A stretch of DNA of 64,000 nt, from the NCBI GenBank assembly GCA_030710605.1, contig CP092864.1, positions 142,931,361 through 142,995,360 on the forward strand, in the 5' to 3' direction. The position numbers and the translations under genes were made by a program. This stretch comes from Cordylochernes scorpioides. Lineage: Eukaryota > Arthropoda > Arachnida > Pseudoscorpiones > Chernetidae. Below the pieces are notes generated by a model that was given only the letters and a program-made list of their open reading frames with translations, did not search any database and had not been told where the DNA came from. Within the stretch, counting starts at the first letter, position 1; each line of letters starts with the position of its first letter. Below, in pieces: positions 1 through 10,016 of this stretch.

Positions 1-86
1 CCATTACATATAACTTACTTATTTGCCTTTGTGAAAAAATAGTACAAATATAATATTGTACTAGGATAAGATGCATAAATTATGAA

Positions 87-579
87 AAAGAAAAAGACAT
101 CTTCTCATCGTGCAACTGAAATTTTCTGATGGCTGGCGTCATCTATCGGAATAAATATCAACTATTCATTGATGATAAAGCACAATTTGGATTATAGATT
201 ATAATAAAGGAAATAAGACCTAATCCAAATAATTTAATAGTGTGTGACGGCAACAACATTGTCACCATCATCAGACAAATGAATAAATGAGAAAAAATAT
301 TACAGCAAGTTCTTATATAGTACTGTTATCAAGTGTTTATACAAGATAACAGATAAGGAAAAATAGTTTTTTTTAAGTCAACTTGAAATCTTCTTCTAAG
401 AAAGAACCGTCACACACTAATAAATTATTTGGATTAGGTCTTATTTCCTTTAACTATTCGTTGATTTTTAATTATTCATTAAATTAAAATAATTAAAAAT
501 CAATGAATAGTTGATATTTATTCCGATAGATGGCGCCTCAGCAACTTTCCGTTTCACGATAAGGAGATGTGCCTTTTTC
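87..579. repeat. Nested foldback MITEs (FB1 carrying FB2)
   Basis: The outer arms (AAAAAGACATCTTCTCATCG on the left, its diverged complement ending at 579) match the intact FB1 foldback at 43054-43247. Inside lies an FB2 foldback whose arms GGAAATAAGACCTAATCC and complement span about 206-451, with CACAATTTGGATTATAG flank typical of FB2. Both carry only inverted arms, no coding sequence. Confidence 0.75.
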
Positions 580-763
580 ATTATTTGCCTTATGTTGTTA
601 TCTCTTTTGGTATCTGAAGAGTTAGAAGAATTCTCTGAGGATTAAATGGACAGGTAGGGGACATTGAAATATGGAGAAGACTTGATGGATGGTCTTCTGA
701 ATAAAGTAATCAAAGGCAAATCTTTTTGAAGAGCATCACTTGGAGATTGGCCATACTTAATTA

Positions 764-1127
764 ACTTCTTCTTCTTCTTTCTTATCTCCACTCTTATCAT
801 ATTAGGGTATCAAGCTTGTAAAGCTTGAAACCATCATTATTGGGTGTAGTAAAATGCGTCTGCCTTTGTCATTAAGACTGGGAGCACTACTCAGTGGCAG
901 GCCGACTTAGCTCCAAATGAAATGGCCGCCTCTGACATGAAGAACAGACGCCATGTGCAGCCGCTCCTAACATGGAGTACAAACGCTGCTCATCCTGTAT
1001 CCCTGGATTAGGAGCCCTTACAGGGTAGTATCAGCCGGGCCAGCTGAGCCCAGGTTTTTTAGTGAACTTGTTACTGCTCCCCCTCCTCCTTTTTCATCCG
1101 GGCTTGGAACGACAAAGGCGGAGTTCT
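764..1127 (-). mobile_element. sLA: short element with LINE-A tail
   Basis: On the minus strand it runs from CTCCGCC and a head with CCAGGGATACAGGATGAGCAG to the tail GAGATAAGAAAGAAGAAG, which is also the 3' end of LINE-A (19650-19690, 51370-51423). Similar copies lie at 11625, 20000, 41133, 48164 and 49697. I infer mobilisation by LINE-A machinery. Confidence 0.8.
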
Positions 1128-1273
1128 TAATTAATTAACTACTAAGAATGAAAGGAAAGTTTTTAAAAAATTATTATCCCCCCCCCCCCTAATACAAGTT
1201 GTACAAGCCATGGTAAGTGGTAGTTGATTTACTGTAAGTGCACCACCAGTCTACACAAGTAGTTTGACTTTTA

Positions 1274-1583
1274 GGGGGTCGGTGGAAGGCTGGTTAAACC
1301 GTTTGGTTTACGACCACTACGACCCGGGTTCGATCCCCGCATTGGACACTTTTTTCTGTTTAAAAAAAAAAAAATGCTCCAATGGCCCCCCGATTCTTGC
1401 AAAAGTCCAACCCCACCAGCGAGTGCAAGTAACCAAACGGGGCTCTGGCACATTTGTAAGTGCAAAGTCGAACTGCTTTCACATGTGTAGACATGTGGTG
1501 CGCTTACAGTAAAAAGCAGTCGCTAACTACCCACCATGATTATCATGGCCTGTACCACGTGTACTAGGGATAAGCAAAAAAAA
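1274..1583 (+). mobile_element. SINE-T copy (tRNA-like head)
   Basis: The head GGGGGTCGGTGGAAGGCTGG contains an A-box-like TGGAAGGCTGG, followed about 40 bp later by B box GGTTCGATCCC. The body has conserved GCAAAGTCGAACTGCTTT, the palindrome CCATGATTATCATGG and tail TAGGGATAAGCAAAAAA. The head would not fold as a working tRNA, so it is a SINE rather than a tRNA gene. Confidence 0.88.
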
Positions 1584-1735
1584 CTGATGGGTTAAACTTT
1601 TGCAAGAATTGGGGGGGGGGGGGGGGTCATTGGAGTATTTTTATTCAGAAAAAAAGTGGATTTTGATCCCAGGTCGTGGCTGTTGGAAATTGACGGTATA
1701 TACCACTCATCCACTGACCTTTTAGAAGGGGAAGG
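1584..1735 (-). repeat. Diverged SINE-T fragment
   Basis: TTTTGCAAGAATTG, a G run, TCATTGGAG, and the decayed head complement ATCCCAGGTCGTGG through CCACTGACC match the SINE-T body and head in the opposite orientation. Confidence 0.55.
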
Positions 1736-1857
1736 ATTGTTTCACACATCAAATAGAATGATCTGGAATTAGACAATAGGAAGATAATTGCTCAGAACAG
1801 GGTGAAATGGAATTCCATGGTGGCCATGGCTGTGTTACATAATGATGTGGATACACT

Positions 1858-2010
1858 TTGAATTACAAAACTATTTTAGAGGCGTAATATTCTTTTTAAA
1901 ATAAAATAATTTCTACTGTCCTTACTGCAATGGAAAAATTAAAGGGAGGGCCTGGCTCATCAGTGGTGAACCCTCCCAGCAGTTTTGCCAGTTTAATCTA
2001 CCATACCGCT
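1858..2010. repeat. Half of foldback FB3
   Basis: AAAACTATTTTAGAGGCGTA, then TTTCTACTGTCCTTACTGCA, then GGCCTGGCTCATCAGTGGTG match one arm and the centre of the intact FB3 at 18475-18680. The second arm is missing. Confidence 0.65.
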
Positions 2011-2263
2011 GTTATATTGCATTTTTGGAACTTCCTTTTATAGTGATACTGATGCTTGACTCTTCGAATGGGTATTTTAGATAAACTATGGACATAAGCT
2101 TTTAGGACAGTAGAATTACATATATAATTATAAATATATAATTTTATACCCTTTGAATTAAGACAACAATTTATTTATGCTTATGAGGTGATACAGCAGC
2201 GTATTTACAATTAGAGAGGAGACAAAATGAATTAAATCTAGAAAAAAGAAGTGAGGACTAGAC

Positions 2264-2435
2264 AACAATAAAAGAGGCCTTCCTCCTCTTCTAAAAATGC
2301 TACTGTTGGTCTGTGACTGCTTATTTGTCAGAGTTATTCTGCTTGTTTCGCAGTTGGCCTTCATATCTGAAGATCGTTTCCCTATCTGCCACCTGGGGAT
2401 GCGCCCTGTTGCAGTCAGCTCTGCCAAGGGTCTTA
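2264..2435 (-). repeat. LINE-B 5'-end fragment
   Basis: Closely matches 36815-36967, the 5' end of the full LINE-B (shared TTTGTCAGAGTTATTCTGCT and GCAGTCAGCTCTGCCAAGGG). It holds no coding part. Confidence 0.7.
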
Positions 2436-2670
2436 AATAGTGCTGTTATCATGTGTGTAAACAAGCTAGCAGTTAAGAAGAAAATAGCTTTCTAAGAAAA
2501 CCTAAAATATTATTCTTAGAAGTGGAAAAAAAACCCTCTTCTTGTTTTTTTTTTTTTTTTATATATAGAGGGTTTTTCCACTTCTAAATCCAAGAATAAT
2601 ATTTTAGGTTGTCTTAGAAAACTTTTTTTAATCTGCTATCTTGTATACACACTTGATAACAGCACTATAT
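2436..2670. repeat. Foldback element of about 235 bp
   Basis: Outer arms ATAGTGCTGTTATCA and TGATAACAGCACTAT, inner arms CTAAAATATTATTCTTAG and complement, around a T-rich centre. A half copy lies inside the 206-451 foldback. Confidence 0.75.
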
Positions 2671-2712
2671 AAGAACATGTTGCGATATTTTTTCTCATTC
2701 ATTTGTCTTTTA

Positions 2713-3080
2713 GACGATAAAAAACATGGCGAAGGAAGATGAGTTTCTTTTATTGATTGCATTAGAGCAAGCTTTCGGGCAAAAGCCCTTCAACAGGTGC
2801 GATAAAAACGACACTATGAACGATACCGATGGCTGTAGTCAATATATAAATACACATATTAATTTACATAGAAGAAATAGAAGATAGAAGAAAGCATGCA
2901 AATGAGCAATTTACCTATTTGTAAAAATAAAAATCATAGAGGATAATTCAAGATATGCAAAACCATAGCTGAAGGAAAGAGATATTAATGAAGCATAAAA
3001 TATTTTGCCCGAAAGCTTGCTCTAATGCATCAATAAAAGAAACTCGTCTTCCTTCGCCATGTTTTTATCGTCTAAATTCA
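2713..3080. mobile_element. Inverted pair of Penelope-type terminal fragments (unit 1)
   Basis: About 85 bp at 2713-2800 recur inverted at 2999-3080 (CCCGAAAGCTTGCTCTAATG ... AAGAAACTCGTCTTCC). The segment resembles the GAAAGCTTG, TAATAAA, AAGAAGCTC terminus of the Penelope copy at 56627-56711. A hammerhead-like core is degenerate: CTGTTGA replaces CTGATGA on the left arm. Copied again at 3698-4063. Confidence 0.6.
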
Positions 3081-3355
3081 ATCCAGGAAGAATTCTTTAT
3101 CTATATTTGTAAATTCATTTGTCTGATGATGGTAACAACGCTGTTACCAAAACATCACATAATATTTATTTGGATTTATTACCTTGTAGTTAAGCGAAAC
3201 TTTGTAAATATATTATCATCATTTTGTTCTTCATTTATATCCTATAACGCGATATCCCAAACTCAGGGATTGGCTATATACAAGGAGAAAAAAGACAAAC
3301 ATACAAAATCAATTCCCTCAAAATTTCCTTCCCTCTCTTTCGCAGTTCTAAAGTT

Positions 3356-3651
3356 TTTTTTTTTGCTTATTCCTAGTACCGGGGTACAGACCATGATAAT
3401 CATGGTGGGTAGTTAGCGACTGCTTTTACTGTAAGCGCACCACATGTCTACACATGTTAAAAGCAGTTCGACTTTGCACTTACAAATTTGCCAGAGCCCC
3501 GTTTGGGTTGGACTTTTGCAAGAATCGGGGCCCTTTGGAGCATTTTTTTTTTTTTTTTTTTTTTAACAGAAAAAAGTGTCCAATGTGGGAATCGAACTCG
3601 GGTCGTAGTGGTCGAAAACCAAACGGTTTAACCAGCCTTCCACCGACCCCC
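3356..3651 (-). mobile_element. SINE-T copy with 12-bp target duplication
   Basis: Flanked by AGTTCTAAAGTT at 3344-3355 and 3652-3663. The minus-strand head ends at 3651 with B box GGTTCGATTCC; the A tail shows as a T run at the left end. Confidence 0.9.
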
Positions 3652-3697
3652 AGTTCTAAAGTTAATTGTATATATTCTCATTCATTTGTCTTTTAGA

Positions 3698-4063
3698 CGA
3701 TAAAAAACATGGCGAAGGAAGATGAGTTTCTTTTATTGATTGCATTAGAGCAAGCTTTCGGGCAAAAGCCCTTCAACAGGCACGATAAAAAACGACACTA
3801 TGAACGATACCGATGGCTGTAGTCAATATATAAATACACATATTAATTTACATAGAAGAAATAGAAGATAGAAGAAAGCATGCAAATGAGCAATTTACCT
3901 ATTTGTAAAAATAAAAATCATAGAGGATAATTCAAGATATGCAAAACCATAGCTGAAGGAAAGAGATATTAATGAAGCATAAAATATTTTGCCCGAAAGC
4001 TTGCTCTAATGCATCAATAAAAGAAACTCGTCTTCCTTCGCCATGTTTTTATCGTCTAAATTC
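3698..4063. mobile_element. Inverted pair of Penelope-type terminal fragments (unit 2)
   Basis: Second copy of the 2713-3080 structure, carried by the 983-bp tandem duplication. Sequence nearly identical to unit 1. Confidence 0.58.
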
Positions 4064-4339
4064 AATCCAGGAAGAATTCTTTATCTATATTTGTAAATTC
4101 ATTTGTCTGATGATGGTAACAACGCTGTTACCAAAACATCACATAATATTTATTTGGATTTATTACCTTGTAGTTAAGCGAAACTTTGTAAATATATTAT
4201 CATCATTTTGTTCTTCATTTATATCCTATAACGCGATATCCCAAACTCAGGGATTGGCTATATACAAGGAGAAAAAAGACAAACATACAAAATCAATTCC
4301 CTCAAAATTTCCTTCCCTCTCTTTCGCAGTTGTAAAGTT

Positions 4340-4636
4340 TTTTTTTTTTTTTTGCTTATTCCTAGTACCGGGGTACAGACCATGATAATCATGGTGGGTA
4401 GTTAGCGACTGCTTTTACTGTAAGCGCACCAGATGTCTACACATGTTAAAAGCAGTTCGACTTTGCACTTACAAATTTGCCAGAGCCCCGTTTGGGTTGG
4501 ACTTTTGCAAGAATCGGGGCCCTTTGGAGCATTTTTTTTTTTTTTTTAACAGAAAAAAAGTGTCCAATGTGGGAATCGAACTCGGGTCGTAGTGGTCGAA
4601 AACCAAACGGTTTTAACCAGCCTTCCACCGACCCCC
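4340..4636 (-). mobile_element. SINE-T copy (duplicate of 3356-3651)
   Basis: Target repeats AGTTGTAAAGTT (4328-4339) and AGTTCTAAAGTT (4637-4648) show one substitution since duplication. Head and B box as in the first copy. Confidence 0.88.
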
Positions 4637-4849
4637 AGTTCTAAAGTTAATTGTATATATATATATCTACAAAATTGATTAAAATTTTTATATGTTCTTT
4701 TCTCATCTATGAATTCATGTAGCTGTCCGAAGCCACCAAGTTTTCTTTCCCTATAATCCCGTTTGTTCTTATTTTTTAAAGACTAATTTCTTCAAAGTAG
4801 AACCTACCAGCGGTTTTAATCTACCACTGCTTGTAATGACCACAGGGTT

Positions 4850-5267
4850 GGTGGCCTCCCATGCCTACCCCTCTGTACCTGGCCTGTGGTACAGTGGACA
4901 TTGTTGGGAGGTACAGTAAACCCTCTACACAATCAAGTCTTGTTCTGGTAGACTTGATGCTGTAACCAGGAGGGACACTTCCTCTTTAAAAATCCTGAGT
5001 TCAACTGACCCGGTTGATGGACCTCAGCAATGGTTCCACTCCAGGGATACAGAGGAGCTGTGTCTGTACTCATGTTAGAGTCAGCAGCAAAGGCTTCCAT
5101 GTTAGGAACAGTCTCAAATTACAGGCAAAGTCAGACTTTCACCAAAGTGTGCCTGGATCATGGTGCCATGATCAACGAAAGCTGCACCCCTACACCCCAT
5201 TCCATCAGATCATGAACTCATGGAATTCGTGTAATGTTTACACAAGGGGATAAGAAACAACAACAGC
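4850..5267 (+). mobile_element. sLB: short LINE-B-tailed element with 14-bp target duplication
   Basis: Perfect direct repeats ATGACCACAGGGTT at 4836-4849 and 5268-5281 bound 418 bp. The inside carries LINE-B 5' region sequence (CCAGGGATACAGAGGAGC, GATCATGGTGCCATGATCAA) joined directly to the LINE-B 3' tail ACACAAGGGGATAAGAAACA. It is a LINE copy lacking EN and RT, moved by target-primed reverse transcription. Confidence 0.85.
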
Positions 5268-5471
5268 ATGACCACAGGGTTTGCCACTGATATGCCATGT
5301 CCACTCAAAATATTCTTCAACTTCTATTTAGTGGGGAAAATAATACATAAGTGTGAAGTTGTACTGGGATCACAGGTTAATAAATTAAGAAAAAAAAAGC
5401 ATTTCTTGATCATGCAACTGAAAACTACTGATGGCTTGCTTGTGCCATCTGTTGGAATAAATATTAATTTT

Positions 5472-5549
5472 AAAAAAAGCATAAGGCTCCATAGATGGCA
5501 TCAGGTTTTGATGTTTAATTTGACGGGAGAGGAGCCTTATGCTTTTTTT
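5472..5549. repeat. Small foldback (78 bp)
   Basis: Arms AAAAAAAGCATAAGGCTCC and GGAGCCTTATGCTTTTTTT surround a 40-bp centre containing ATAGATGGCATCAGG, a phrase also found in FB1. Confidence 0.7.
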
Positions 5550-5752
5550 CGATCAATTTCCTCTCAGCAAATTTTTCATCTATAATTATTAACTAATCAT
5601 GATTTTTTTTTATTATTCCAGAATGTTGGCTAAATACCCTTTCTTGATTAATTAATAAAAGACAGCCAAATATGCGTTTTAAGATGTTGGCCCTTACAGT
5701 ATGGTGTGTGTGGGCTTATTCTGATGCAAGCCAACTTTCACTTGCATGATCA

Positions 5753-6058
5753 ATGGGGGTCGGTGGAAGGCTGGTTAAACCATTTGGTTTTCGACCACTT
5801 TGACCCGGGTTCGATTCCCGCATTGGACACTTTTTTTCTGTTAAAAAAAAAAAAATGCTCCAATGGCCCCCGATTCTTGCAAAAGTCCAACCCCACCAGC
5901 GAGTGCAAGTAACCAAACGGGGCTCTGGTAAATTTGTAAGTGCAAAGTCGAACTGCTTTTCACATCTGTAGACATGTGGTGCGCTTACAGTAAAAGCAGT
6001 CGCCAACTTCTACCCACCATGATTATCATGGCCTGTACCACTTGCAGTAAGGATATTA
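5753..6058 (+). mobile_element. SINE-T copy
   Basis: Head GGGGGTCGGTGGAAGGCTGG, B box GGTTCGATTCC, body and CCATGATTATCATGG palindrome as in the other copies. Confidence 0.88.
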
Positions 6059-6125
6059 AAAACAATAAAGACATATCCTGACCAAAAGCCCATGTGCTTT
6101 TTAGGTGGCAGAGCACCATCTAGTG

Positions 6126-8558
6126 CAAGCATGTCAAACTCAAATCCTAACACGGGCCAAATAAAAAAAGTAATAAGATTATGTGGGCCGCAAAAAAAGA
6201 AAACAAGTAATTAAATTTTTATAGAAACATTTATGTAGGTTTATTTTAAAAAATACTAATAAGAAAAAAGAAAGTAAAGTTAATATTTTCTTCCTGATAT
6301 TTGGCATCTCTTTTCTGCTACCATCTTTCCTACTTTGGGGGAAATCTTGTTCGCAGTGATTAATTTTAAAACTGACCCAAGGTGAACGTCAGTAATTCTC
6401 GATCTGATTGGAGACTTATTTCCTTTCATAAGTGAAAATAACTGCTCGCACCGATAAGTACTTCCAAACAGGGACATAATTTCATATGCTAATTTTCGAG
6501 TGTTTTCAAATCTGGCTGGCAAATATTTGTAAAATTCAGAAACGCCAACTTCAATGAATTTTGCCTTTAAATTTGAATCGCACTGGATATCTATTACCTC
6601 CATTTGCATATGATTAGGTACTGATTCTATATTTATCGAGAAAATTGAAGAAAACAAAGTAAACTTGCCTTCCAAAGATTTGAAATCCGAAAACCTTGTT
6701 TCAAATTCATTTCTAAGACTTAAAATTTTTTCTGCATATTTTTGATAAGATGCAGTTTCACCAAAATTGATTTGTGCATGTTGCATGTCGGAAAGTGCAT
6801 TAAATCTTCGTTTTTGAACTGCTTTTCCCAAAGAACTAGCTTACATTTGAATGCATTAACTTGGTCACACATGTTGGTAATGATCTGATCCTTTCCTTGC
6901 AGTTTCAAATTTAAATCCGACAAGTGTTTTGTTATGTCAACCATGAAGGAAAAATCTTGCAACCATACTTGATCAGAAAACAAAGTGATGTCTTGATTCT
7001 TGGTTATTAAAAACTGACATATTTCTTCTTTCAAGTCCCAAAATTGTTTGAGAACCTTGGAGCATGATAGCCAACGTACCTCGGTATAGTATGATAAACC
7101 TGAATATTCGCTTTCTAATTCAGTTAAGAACAGAGAGAACTGTCGCTGATTTAAACCTCGAGATCTTAGGAAATTGATGAATTTTTTTATAGGTGTCAAC
7201 ACATTTTCCATTTTTATTACCTTCGTACATAATACTTCCTGATGTATAATGCAATGCGTATGATGAATATTGGAACCATCAGAAATTTCACTTAGTTTTT
7301 TTCGCAGTAATGCTACGAAACCGTTGGTTTTTCCAGTCATTGAAGGAGCTCCATCTGTTGCTACAGAAGTCAATTTTGATTGAGGTAAATTGTATTTTTG
7401 CAGAAGATCATAAACGCAATTAAATATATCTTCTCCTGTAGTAGTGCCATGCATCGGTACTAGTTCCAATAATTCCTCAAAAATGTTGAAATCCGTGTCA
7501 CAAGCTCGAAAAAAAAACAGCTAACAGAGCTACGCCCCCAATGTTCGTACTCTCATCACAGGCAATGGAAAATGCTTCGAAACAAGATGATTTTTCTTTT
7601 ATCTGATCATTCAAATTTCTGGCCATATCAGTAACTCTTTCCACAACGGTATTTCAAGATAAAGATATTGCTTGAAACGTCTTCACACTTCCAGGACAAA
7701 CAATTTCTGCAGCTTTAATTAAACATTCCTTGATGAAATCACCTTCAGTAAAAGGTTTTGAGTGTTTAGCTATCATCTCCGATAAAACGTAGCTTGCATG
7801 CACCGCCGCTTCACTCTCTTGTGATACTTTAGTAAACATAAACTGTTGTCTTTTCATTCCCAACTTGAACTCTTTTAACTTTTCTTGTCTCATTAAACCT
7901 TCGTAGGTATCATATTTTGATTTATGTTGTTCATAATGACGTTTAATGTTATATAATTTTGGTACACTAATAGCATTATTACATATCAAGCAGATGATTT
8001 TATCTTTTACTTCAGAGCAAAAATACTCTAATTCCCACTTTTCTTGAAAATTCCTATGTTCGTCAGCAATTTTCCGTTTAGTTTTACTGCCACTTGGTTT
8101 TGATGAAGACATATTGAATACAAAGGTCTGAAAAAAAATTAGTAATCGCTAACACAAAATAATAAAACGTTTTAATTAATATTTTAAAATTTTTTAAAAA
8201 TTAATATTTTTTAACTTACCAGACACAGAATAACTGCACAAATTATTGAACGTAACTTGAAAAAAAAATTTTTTTTTCTAGTACTCCGAAGGAATATTTT
8301 CTTTAAACTTTAAGGCACACAATACTTATGGCGATGTACATACGTTATGTATGTAGGTATAATATTATCAAAACTTACGACTTATGTATGGCGACCAGTG
8401 GTTCGTTATTAATAAATAAATTATGTATAATTACAATTTTTAAAAATTAGGATACAAATTTTTATTATATATTTTTTTAATTTATAAAAAAAATTTTATT
8501 AAAATATATTGTCTGGTGGGCCGCATGAGGCCCGCGGGCCGCGAGTTTGACATGCTTG
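6126..8558 (-). mobile_element. hAT transposon, 2.43 kb, 8-bp target duplication
   Basis: Terminal inverted repeats CAAGCATGTCAAACTC and GAGTTTGACATGCTTG. Target duplication ATCTAGTG at 6118-6125 and 8559-8566. The subterminal CGGGCC and GGGCCGC motifs are shared with a deletion derivative at 38560-38883. It carries a decayed transposase gene on the minus strand. Confidence 0.95.
6280..8112 (-). pseudogene. hAT transposase (GTF2IRD2/ZBED-like), broken
   Basis: Translated from 8112 downward. The N-terminus has a BED-type finger (CLICNNAISVPKLYNIKRHY, C2-H2 spacing, residues about 40-65). A middle segment has CDESTN and VATDGAPSMTGK, matching the first two acidic positions of the hAT RNase H-like core. 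The C-terminal hATC dimerisation segment has SLFGSTYRCEQLFSLMKG and SRITDVHLGSVLKL. Damage: an in-frame stop near 7655, a frameshift in an A run near 7510 and another near 6825. The ends look intact, so the element could still be moved by a related transposase. Product role: DNA cut-and-paste at the terminal repeats in the nucleus. Confidence 0.9.
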
Positions 8559-8877
8559 ATCTAGTGGAACAGAAATCAACTAAACATTGATTTAGCCTGT
8601 TCTCTGATATTTGGCCAACCCATTTTCTTGATAAATCAAGAAAAGCCATCCACGAACACGTTTCACGCTGTTGGCGCTCGTCAGCATGGAGCCGGCTGTA
8701 CCACTCCGACCAAAAATATTTTTGTCCCAGTGGTTTCTTGAGAAACCAAGAAATGGGTATTTAAGGCCCAACTTATGTAAACACGCTTAACACATGAAAA
8801 AAACAATAGAAAAAATAAAATGGTCAGGTGTTAGGAGAAGCTTTCCTCTTAATTCTATTTATAGTCTGTAGAATCTT

Positions 8878-9277
8878 GTACAGTAGAATCTGTAAAGGAC
8901 ACCTACTTGCAGAGCAAAGTCTCCTTTAGGGAGATGTGTAATCTTATTGGAGAGCTGCTTCTTCTTCTTTCTTATCTCCACTCAATCACACTAAGGTATC
9001 AAGCTTGTAAAGCTTGAGATTTTTGATGGTGTCTGCCAGGGAAGAGTAGAGCTCATCAATGGATGAGTCAATACAGTCAATAATATGTCTTGGGGTTGCA
9101 GGTTGACACTTAGTACATAGTGGGAAAACCTTGCAACCATTCTCGAAAGTCATTGTCCGTAGATGACCAGACTTAAGTCTGGAAATCAAAGGGAGAGTTG
9201 CTAAATAGTGAAAATGGTAATTTTGGCAATGAAAACTGTCCTTTGTAGAGAGGTATCCTCTCATGGAGGTTCTATTG
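8878..9277. repeat. Foldback FB4 split by a LINE-A 3' end
   Basis: The left part ACAGTAGAATCTGTAAAGGA and the right part TTGCTAAATAGTGAAAATGG ... GGAGGTTCTATTGTA belong to the family with terminal repeat CAGTAGAACCTCC (compare 9659-9840). Confidence 0.6.
8961..9184 (-). mobile_element. LINE-A 3' end, 5'-truncated
   Basis: The minus strand encodes the LINE-A C-terminus ISRLKSGHLRTMTF ... CTKCQPATPRHIIDCIDSS and ends in the GGAGATAAGAAAGAAGAAG tail. Flanks GGAGAGCTGC and GGAGAGTTGC look like a 10-bp target duplication with one change. Confidence 0.75.
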
Positions 9278-9422
9278 TAAATATATATAAAAAGGACAAA
9301 ATAATTTAATAATGTTTTAATCCCAGCTAGATGATGCAATGTGTGTTGTTGTCCATTCCAACCTCTGATAACCAACCACCTCTGTGAGAGCCCAAATGGT
9401 CTTTCCACTCTGCATGTTTAAC

Positions 9423-9882
9423 TTTCTACACTCATGGACAAAACTTAAAAGAAGAGGAAATTCTTTGATGCCACTGGTCGTGAAGGAGATAGAAGCAATT
9501 TTGTTCACACTTGGTCTTGTGTCCTCAATAAAGGTCACTGTGTATCGAATATCTTTCATAGTTGTTGTTGTTTCTTATCCCCTTGTGTAAAGATTACACT
9601 AATTCCATGAGTTCATGCTCCTTGAGCTATCTTTCATATTTATTGTCTGAATCCTGATATACAGTATAACATCCCTTTAGTGGACATCCCGCTAGCGGAC
9701 ACCTCTCTACAAAGGACAGTTTTCATTTGCAAAATTACCATTTTTACAATTTAGCAACTCTTCAGTATGAGGACACCTCTCCCTAAAGGACACTTTGGCT
9801 CTGCAATTAGGTGTCCTTTACAGGGAGGTTCTACTGTACATACTGAAAGCTATAACTCCCCAAAGTTTTGTCCATGAGTGTA
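9423..9882. mobile_element. Tc1-like non-autonomous element carrying two nested insertions
   Basis: Terminal inverted repeats TACACTCATGGACAAAACTT and AAGTTTTGTCCATGAGTGTA. Inside are a LINE-B tail stub (9560-9627, repeats TATCTTTCATA on both sides) and an FB4 foldback (9659-9840). Its right end lies about 40 bp before a SHOC2 acceptor site. Confidence 0.7.
9659..9840. repeat. Foldback FB4
   Basis: Ends ACAGTATAACATCCCTTTAG and GGGAGGTTCTACTGTA. Internal GGACACCTCTCTACAAAGGA. Other copies at 44955, 45851 and 50552. TA flanks suggest Tc1/mariner or pogo relatives. Confidence 0.78.
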
Positions 9883-9920
9883 ATTCTAGGGACCTCTGGT
9901 CACCAACCCAGTGTGTGTAG

Positions 9921-10016
9921 ATCCCTGAAGTGGTCTACTCCCTCAAGTCCCTGACGACTTTGTTCCTCCGCTTCAACAGAATTAAGGTGATCGGGGATGA
10001 GATAGGCAATCTCACA
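9921..10016 (+). CDS. SHOC2: SHOC2 exon a (LRR, 32 codons)
   Basis: Acceptor GTGTGTGTAG precedes ATCCCTGAAG and donor GTAAGT follows. It translates to [18 protein letters not shown] and on to IGNLT. It joins in phase 0 to the next exon's [12 protein letters not shown], reproducing the SHOC2 register. A Tc1-like terminal repeat ends only about 40 bp upstream of the acceptor. Confidence 0.92.

Larger units (their letters stand above)
2693..4658. repeat. Tandem duplication, two 983-bp units
   Basis: 2693-3675 and 3676-4658 are near-identical head-to-tail copies, both starting TCTCATTCATTTGTC. Each contains inverted Penelope-type ends, an FB2 half and a minus-strand SINE-T. The SINE target duplications differ by one base between units, so the SINE was present before the duplication. 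Confidence 0.93.
6060..8700. repeat. Foldback FB5 split by a hAT insertion
   Basis: 6060-6125 (ACATATCCTGACC ... GGTGGCAGAGCACCATCTAGTG) and 8559-8670 (GAACAGAAATCAACT ... TTTCTTGATAAATCAAGAAA) are the two parts of the element that is continuous at 10437-10612. Confidence 0.7.

Noticed and set aside
1274-1350. tRNA gene at the SINE-T heads
   Set aside because: A- and B-box-like motifs are present, but the acceptor and anticodon arms do not pair and the same head recurs with a 300-bp body.
2713-3080. Active hammerhead in the 2.7-4.1 kb Penelope ends
   Set aside because: The first core box is CTGTTGA on one arm and unrecognisable on the other; called degenerate only.
2988-4385. Two similar 137-142-codon open frames (2988, 3972)
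   Set aside because: They are the same Penelope/FB2/SINE-T repeat sequence read twice through the tandem duplication; no protein features.
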